Positions 57,664-64,000 of a stretch of 64,000 bases of DNA are shown here, piece after piece. Every line of letters starts with the position of its first letter. Position 1 is the stretch's first letter. Position numbers and translations under genes: made by a program. This DNA comes from Ypsolopha sequella (Eukaryota > Arthropoda > Insecta > Lepidoptera > Ypsolophidae): NCBI GenBank assembly GCA_934047225.1, contig OW203992.1, positions 14,435,501 to 14,499,500 on the forward strand, given 5' to 3'. A model generated the notes under the pieces. It did no database searches, was not told the origin of the DNA, and saw only the letters and a program-made list of their open reading frames with translations.

Positions 57664-58472
57664 TATCACTATTGTTGATCAAGACACCCAAACTTCTGTT
57701 TTCTCTTTTTAAATAGCCAGTCCCTAGACAAAACGCTATTAAACGATGCGCACCGCCAAATTGATTAATAATAGGTAATACTATTCGGTGGTGGCACCGA
57801 CGAATAGAAACTTCCAACATCAAATGTGGTAAAAACTTTAAATTTGAGTTTAAATATGTCTCTAAGGGTAAATTCTGAGGTAAAAACCGTTTACTTGTTT
57901 ATTTTATCATGGTTTGGTTGTCAAACCTGCGACTTTCGTTTTAATTTTTAATTCTGCTACTAGACACTAGAGGGCACTAGCAGGTGTCTTGGTTTTATAA
58001 TACACACATTTTGCCCGCGGCTTCGCTCACGTGGAAGTGTTTCATCTATCGATACAGTTTTCGTCTTGGCGGTTATTTTATCTCTATGTGTCGTTGTATG
58101 TCGACAAAAACGAACATAGAGTAAACACGGTAAACACAGTCTTATTTACATGATCATGCGAATATGTCATTGGTTCCACAAATTTATTGATATGTTGTAA
58201 ACCTAATACGCTCCTCCTATATTTAGGGTTCCGAAGGGTGCCCAACGGGACCCTACTAGTAATAACTAGTAATACTTTATATTCTCTGCTATTACTAAGC
58301 CCCCGGTGTTGTGGCCTTTAGGAATGGTAGAAAAATATTACACGCAACATAATATAATAAACAGTAGGTCTACTAGAAGCTATAGCGACTAGGAGGCGAA
58401 ACACTCATTTTCATCTTTGTTACAATTTATAATACAAGAGAGAGAGCCACCATTGCATCAGGCCTTCGCCTG

Positions 58473-58751
58473 ATGTTGACAATGGTCGACGTACAGCAAG
58501 CTGTACCAACTCTCTCGGAGCTCCCATGTTCCGAGGGACAAGTTTACCTCCTAGTGAACACTGAGCACGCGGAACCTTTATGTTCCGTAGATGGACCTCC
58601 TACCTCCCCTACAGTCCAACCCATGCCACCAGCTGGTATCAACTACCCATCTAGAGAGCCACGACGGAATCGTGGCCTCCAAGACGCACTGATACCAGCA
58701 CATAACCAATTCATCTCGCCTCCCAGTCACCACCACTTTCTAATGTTATGA
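58473..58751 (+). CDS. Unrecognised 92-codon ORF, probably a repeat remnant
   Basis: Opens MLTMVDVQQAVPTLSELPCS and ends SHHHFLML. Pro-rich; not recognised. It stands alone, with no splice partners found, in repeat-rich DNA after the mariner. A retroelement remnant is more likely than a host gene. Confidence 0.2.
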   Translation: MLTMVDVQQAVPTLSELPCSEGQVYLLVNTEHAEPLCSVDGPPTSPTVQPMPPAGINYPSREPRRNRGLQDALIPAHNQFISPPSHHHFLML

Positions 58752-59206
58752 GCAACATGATTAGGTGCTATTACTCACCAGGGTGACTGTTGATTAAAGT
58801 ATTCGCACGCAGCCACGTAGGAAACCTGGCTCGTGCGCACGAGGCAGATGCGGAGACTGTCCTCTCTTCACGGGCGCAAGCAAAATGTGGTCCAACTCAC
58901 ATTCAGGCGGGTAAAAAAGGCGGGTAAGCCAAAGAAAAGAAAAAGTGTTGCTAGCACAAAATAAAGATGCGTTCAAGTTGTATTTTACCACCAAACGTTT
59001 TCATAGGGCCGAGCTCGCGGTAATCCGCGACACCCGGTGTTCGTCTGTCTGTCTATCTGTCACAGGGGTCTACAGCTTCAGCCGTAATACATACTTAGGT
59101 GGCCAGTTGCAAATTTACGGAATCCGTACGTGCTATAAAGGCAGCGCTGCGCCGCGCCGGCCCAAGCGCCCCTTCAAAATGATTCTATGTTAATTCAAAA
59201 TTAATT

Positions 59207-59285
59207 CCCGGTTCAGAGCTCCTCACATCCAGATTTACTTTTATTTCTGCGTTTCTATACTGCAATGATATAATGTTAATTCAAA
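59207..59285 (+). mobile_element. Fragment of the tRNA-centred hairpin element
   Basis: Begins CCCGGTTCAGAGCTCCTCAC and continues with the right arm (TTTCTGCGTTTCTATACTGC) of the 49-kb element. The left half is missing. Confidence 0.65.
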
Positions 59286-59536
59286 ATTATTTATCAAAAA
59301 AGCTTTAGCACGCGGCTTCTTCGGGGTTGAATAAATTTTTGTGTACTTAGTCCCATCGAATCTATCGATACTCTTGGGACTAATAAATTTCCAGGCACGA
59401 CCTAATTTCCCCATCCCCTTTCTACCACCGGAATAGCCGATGCGCAGCGAAGCTTCAACATGTTGTCAGTATTCCGACAGCTCGAACGCAACGTTTAAAT
59501 GTACAGCTGAGATGTGGAGTGGAACCCTGCCAGCGT

Positions 59537-59668
59537 CCATATCCATCCATCCATCAGCCTAGTTCGTCCACTGCTGGACATCCAGGACTTTGCCACTCCC
59601 GGCGGTCATCCTGGAAGAATTGCCCATACTTACACACGCTAGGCAGGCGGGTTGGTGAGCGCGGTGCC
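59537..59668 (-). mobile_element. Lepidopteran LINE-type 3' fragment, second copy
   Basis: Inverted match to 44083-44205 (CAGCCTAGTTCGTCCACTGC ... GGCGGGTTGGTGAGCGCGG). Surrounding DNA to 59870 is GC-rich and may belong to the same element. Confidence 0.6.
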
Positions 59669-60066
59669 GGAACCCTCACACCAGTGATGACGCCGCTGTC
59701 TGTTCTATATAAGGCCCGGCTATTAGGGATGGATATACCACCATCCATCGATCCGAGGCATGGTGGGCCTCCTGGTTTTTTGCCTGTGAGCTGTCCTCTT
59801 ACTCTCCCTCGAATTACTTCGGGCGTCCATAAGCGGTTAGTTATAACACAGATTCCTTTAATAGGAGAGTAAACAGGTACTTTATAGGTGAATGCTCTTC
59901 ATCCTAGGTCCCATCGATTCTTAACGTGGTGGCCAAGGGTAAACTGATGGTGAACAAAAACAATTTAAATTTTGTGTTTGATAATCTATTGGCATTTCTT
60001 ATTGTGACGTCATAGCCGTTAAAATCGTTTACAAATAAGGAGCTTGAATTGCAGGTGACTGTAAAC

Positions 60067-60681
60067 TAGAGATGTATCCGACACCGATGCCGATACCGAT
60101 ACCGATATATCGACGATACTTTGGATTTGCCGATATATCGGCATCAGTGACGTTTTTATTGCCGATACAACGATACTTTTAAAATTTTACGCTTCAAGCA
60201 AGTAATGTAAACGCGCTAGTTATTCCGTCGATTTCGTTGCAAACCAGGTTAAGAACTATGCTCGAGGAAACCCCGCGCTTTATTCCGTGTGTTGTCTCTT
60301 CCGCTTTGGCCTCGTGCATCCCGGTTCGCCAGATGCTATGGTTGGTTGTTGTCAAAAATATGACGATCTTTAGATCTGCATACAGACTTAATTCGGAAAT
60401 AGATATGTTATTTATTACATTACGATTGTCAAATTTCGTTAATTCTGTACATTAGTATAGCATTCATCACGAAACTACGTTTGTACGAGATTGTACGAGA
60501 AGCGCAATGATGATCCCTTTAATAACCACTTATCTCATTGTAAGTCTGTAATTTCTTATACTCGTATTAATTAAAAAATATATTAAACCCAACTTGTGTT
60601 TTTATTTTACCTTCATTTAAATTTACTAAGCGTATCGTTATCGGTATCGCATTGACAAAAAGGCGTATCGATGCATCCCTA
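60067..60681. mobile_element. hAT-like non-autonomous element, 615 bp
   Basis: The ends TAGAGATGTATCCGACACCG and TAGGGATGCATCGATACGCC are inverted. Perfect 8-bp target duplication CTGTAAAC at 60059-60066 and 60682-60689. Subterminal CCGATA/TATCGG repeats are dense. No transposase frame. Confidence 0.88.
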
Positions 60682-60689
60682 CTGTAAAC

Positions 60690-62424
60690 GTTAATTTTAT
60701 TTGGTGCGTTATCTATAAGTTTATTTTCATACTAGCTTCTGCCCGCGGCTTTGCCCGCGTGGCCTACAGGAAACACATTACATAAGCGCTCTTACTCCCT
60801 CTCAATTGAATATACAAACTGATAATATCCCAAACAAATCTAGCGAGGCCGAAAAACTCACATGTTTGGACACAATGTGAGTTTTCCGGCCTCGACCTCG
60901 CGGGCTCGTTTTCCGTCCTCGCATGCTCGTTTTTCGGCCTTTCTAGATACTCCCGGCATACTTTATTTATATTCTCTGCTCCCGGCTTCCGCGACGCTGC
61001 GAAGAAATTTATAAACTAAAGTGTCACATTTACTCACTCAACGAACAGATTCAGATGTGGGTGTCTAAAGTATTTTAGTAGGTGTGTGCCTTGCCCGCGA
61101 CCCCACTTAGAATTTTGATTTAACATAAGGAAATTACAGAAATACCTATGCAGGTTATGAATAGGTACAGTTTTCTTGAATTTTCGCTGTGACGCATAAT
61201 TTCGAGGCTCTGATTTCGGAAATGTGTCTACTATTACATGCATTAAAAAACAATTACCTTATTTTTTTCTATAACTTCCCAATTTAAAAAGGCAGAGGTA
61301 GGGGTGGTAACATTTTAATAATTCAATGTAATTTAAAAATAAGGTTCTATTATGTATAACTAGGGTTGCTAAATTTTGCGGAATTTATTTGCGGTACTTA
61401 TTTGTAGCGGAAGAAGTTCTTGGTGTATTATACTTTTCTGGGGACTACTTTTTTTTGGCAAAAACCCTGTGAAAATCATCTCACTCTGTAATATCTACTC
61501 CCGTGATAATTAAATCATTCATTCATTGCGCGATTTGCGCAGATATCGGGACATTTTAGTGTTTGTCGAGACGTGTCATCGGGCGGGAAAGAGGACTCAA
61601 TAATGGTGGCAGTCCCGATATATCGGGACGGATGGCAGCCAGCCCTGTAACAGTCACCATTTTGCGAGTAGACCAGGTTTAAACGATAAAGACATTTGTT
61701 CCACAAAACCAGCTCAAGGCTCAGGAATAAAAACACCAAATAACGATAAAAACCAGTCAAGTGCGAGTAGAACTGAACTGATGGTTCCGGACCATTTAAA
61801 TAAGTTAATATAATGAAATAATTAGAACAAAATTACTAACTTATCATTACCTAGAAAATGTATGAAACAAAACTGCAAAATTAAATTGGTTGAGTATTCG
61901 GGGACGTAACCTTAAAACTACATTATAAAACGGTATTTGCAATATTTGTAGTTTAAATAAAGCATATGGTACATAATCATAATATAAACAAGTACAAATT
62001 CCTAAATAATTTCAGGTCTCTATCTCATTCCGTCTACGAGCTAGAGACCCGCGACTACGTACGGACTGACAAACAGACGGACGGACAGCAGAGTGACATT
62101 AATAGGGATTCCGTTTTCCTCTTTAGGTACGGAATTCTAAAAACTAGTAAATCCACTTTATAAAGAAGGATCTTAGACTCGTGAATCTAACGTAACGTAA
62201 AATTTTATCAAGCTTGAAAAAGAGATTTCTTTACGTTTTAAATAAAGAAATCTCTTGAGCGCGAAAGAGTTGAAATAAAATTTATGTCCGAGTTGTTTAA
62301 GCGTTGAAGTATATATTGTTTACATTATCTAAGAATCAGATACCCAGCCTTTTCTCTTAGCATTTGCAAGTGCAAACATAAAGAACAACGATAATCAACT
62401 TTTGGAAGACTTATTTAAGCAGTT
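60690..62424. other. Intergenic DNA, no gene seen
   Basis: Short repeats only: GCCCGCGGCTTTGCCCGCG at 60746, the GACGGACGGACAG segment at 62070 and a clean hairpin AGAGATTTCTTTA/TAAAGAAATCTCT at 62222-62257. Confidence 0.45.
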
Positions 62425-62798
62425 GCTATGCGAATTTTATTTTTGTCACTGTCACTCCAAGCGAAAAATCGCGCAGTGCGAGAGGGGCGGATTCAGGGCA
62501 AAAGGGAAAAAGTTGGTTTTATATTTTTATTAAAAAACTAAAACAGTTAGCAAAATTTCAAATATCAAATCTCTAAACACTGTTGAAATACACCTAATAA
62601 AATATGTTTGAGTTCTGTATATGGTTCCTATTCGTCAAACGAGGAAGATTATTTCTATCGAGGAAAATTTATCCAAACATGTTTTCCAATTTCAAAACCC
62701 TAGATAATATAGTCAAAATGCATGTACCAGAAATTTATTAAAATTTTCCGTGTATTTCATGAATTACACAGAAAAGAAACACCCGTATTTTTTTTTTC
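62425..62798 (+). repeat. Dispersed repeat pair, copy 2 (374 bp)
   Basis: About 93-95% like 18998-19399 by eye, with one ~28-bp deletion after CAAACGAGGAAG. Confidence 0.85.
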
Positions 62799-62984
62799 GG
62801 TTTCGCAGCGGGAACTTGAAAAACCGGCCTTTTACTAATTAATCGAACCAGAACACTTAAATTCAAAATTCCCTCTATAGTTATTCAACAAAACCTATGT
62901 ATATATCTATGTATTGAGTAATGTGTATGTTGCTAACGAAAAGATTTTTAAATTCAAAATTTGGGCCGTTGCCCACCGCCATCG

Positions 62985-63354
62985 CCCATCCGTTGTTATG
63001 AGGGCTCCGATCTACTTGCCTTTTGTGAGAGGCGTAACTGATAGGATTGGACATCAGCTTCGCCGGAAGTACAGTGTGAAGAGAGCTGAGCTCCCACCAG
63101 ACTACGGAACTGGTTGAGATCTCCAAAAGACAGAGATCCTCTCAACATACCTGGAGTTTATAAAGTCCCGTGCGATTGTGGCAAAAGCTATAAAGGAGAA
63201 ACCAAGCGCAACGTGACCACAAGACTGTCCGAACATATTCGGTCCATGGCAGTAATAGAACATGCGCTAAGTTCGGATACGACCCATTACATCCGTTTCG
63301 ACAAGGCTTCGACATTAGTGAAGGAGAAATATACACTATGTACGACAAGAGCGT
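62985..63354 (+). mobile_element. Penelope-like element fragment with GIY-YIG endonuclease
   Basis: The first frame gives LPFVRGVTDRIGHQLRRK, the linker typical of Penelope-like elements. After a frameshift near 63110 it continues RSPKDRDPLNIPGVYKVPCD and CGKSYKGETKRNVTTRLSEH, a GIY-YIG nuclease motif in its Cys-containing PLE form. The domain ends at the stop after TTRA. No reverse transcriptase is seen upstream, so this is a 5'-truncated, dead copy. Confidence 0.85.
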
Positions 63355-63443
63355 GACCGGCAAAATTTATATAAGGAATCGACTTAGGCAGTTGAAAATC
63401 ATAATACAATTAGTTCATTATGCTTACTTTGACGCTTTATTGA

Positions 63444-64000
63444 TTAATACGGTGTCCAGTCCCCCCCGTTGTGTGTAATCGCCTGGCATCTTTGAGACAT
63501 ACTTTGCACTAATTTTTCGGCGTAGTTGCGGGACAGTGACCTCCATACACATTTTATATTGCGAGTCAGTTCGGCAACTGTTTGTGTGTTTTTTCCCCGC
63601 ATCTTGAGCTTCATCAACGCTCAAACATTTTCAATCGGGTTGGCATCAGGCGACTGCGAGGGCCAGTCCAAGACCTCGATGATTTTTTCTGCCTTTCAGG
63701 CGGTGCACAGACGATTTCGGTGTTTGGGGTCGTTGTCTTCTTGCAAAATCCATTTATCGGTTTTGTTTGGGTACAACCTCTTAGCGGAAGGTAACAAAGC
63801 TTTTTCGTATATTTTCGTCATCCTGGCAGCATTCAGTGTCCCAGTGAATAAGTGCAAGTTGCCAAAACCTCTTTTTGAGAAGCATCCCCAAACATGCACC
63901 TTCACGGGGTGTTTCACGGTTCGGATCACAAGTTTGTTATCGGCCGTTGACCAAGCACGAGACGTTATGTTTGATGCCCAAAACGATACTTCGTCAGAAA
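63444..64000 (-). pseudogene. Tc1-like transposase, C-terminal part, cut by window edge
   Basis: One frame runs from the window edge to the stop TAA at 63444. It shows SDEVSFW (first catalytic Asp), HVWGCFSKRGFG, QEDNDPKHRNR (second Asp) and SPDANPIENV (the Glu), with 34 residues between the last two: DD34E, as in Tc1. The C-terminus ends ITHNGGDWTPY. Two TGA stops interrupt it (63696-63698, and just after PIENV near 63624), both where this family has Trp; no frameshift is seen in this part. The N-terminus and right end lie outside the window. Confidence 0.92.

Larger units (their letters stand above)
57664..60058. other. Repeat-rich intergenic DNA
   Basis: Contains the RTE-like phrase AGGGTTCCGAAGGGTGCCC (58229), GCCCGCGGCTTCGCTCACG (58014), the LINE-type fragment at 59537 and the hairpin-element fragment at 59207. 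No host gene seen. Confidence 0.45.

Overview
The window looks like nuclear DNA from a moth or butterfly. Genes are split into short exons by AT-rich introns. The spaces between exons are full of small repeats of types I associate with Lepidoptera: tRNA-headed SINEs, many inverted-repeat MITEs, mariner, Tc1, hAT and pogo-like DNA elements, and fragments of Penelope-like and non-LTR retroelements. No bacterial, plasmid or CRISPR features are visible.

Host genes, left to right. (1) The 3' part of a homocysteine S-methyltransferase gene on + (7847-13424, four exons); its N-terminal exons are not visible here. (2) A small three-exon THAP-domain gene on + (15327-16117), bracketed by inverted repeats and therefore possibly transposon-derived. 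(3) A complete beta-PIX/ARHGEF7 (Drosophila RtGEF) gene on - (35541 down to 20177). It encodes SH3-DH-PH, a very large Ser-rich exon, a GIT-binding region and two alternative 3' exons in the same phase: one ends in a coiled coil, the other in a Cys-containing tail. (4) An ankyrin-repeat plus SOCS-box gene on + (38772-50520, nine exons, 614 aa). (5) A compact block on - : ANKRD39 (54211-52197), a single-exon GFRP-like gene (54575-54267) and a three-exon GFRP-like gene (55666-54607). All listed exon phases were checked and join in frame.

The rest is mostly repeats. A mariner with nearly perfect ends (56356-57663) lies about 0.7 kb upstream of the GFRP-like gene. Three hAT-like elements show 8-bp target duplications. 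Four copies of one ~155-bp MITE are present, one carrying a second MITE. Two unrelated palindromic families carry tRNA-like modules. The right end (58-64 kb) has no convincing host gene; it holds a hAT element, a long dispersed repeat, a Penelope-like GIY-YIG fragment and a Tc1 transposase cut by the window edge.

Functionally the genes are unrelated: one-carbon/methionine metabolism (HMT), Rac/Cdc42-PAK-GIT signalling (beta-PIX), ubiquitin-ligase substrate recognition (ASB-like) and possibly tetrahydrobiopterin control (GFRP-like). There is no operon-like logic. Beta-PIX and the ASB gene are divergent; the ASB gene and ANKRD39 are convergent.
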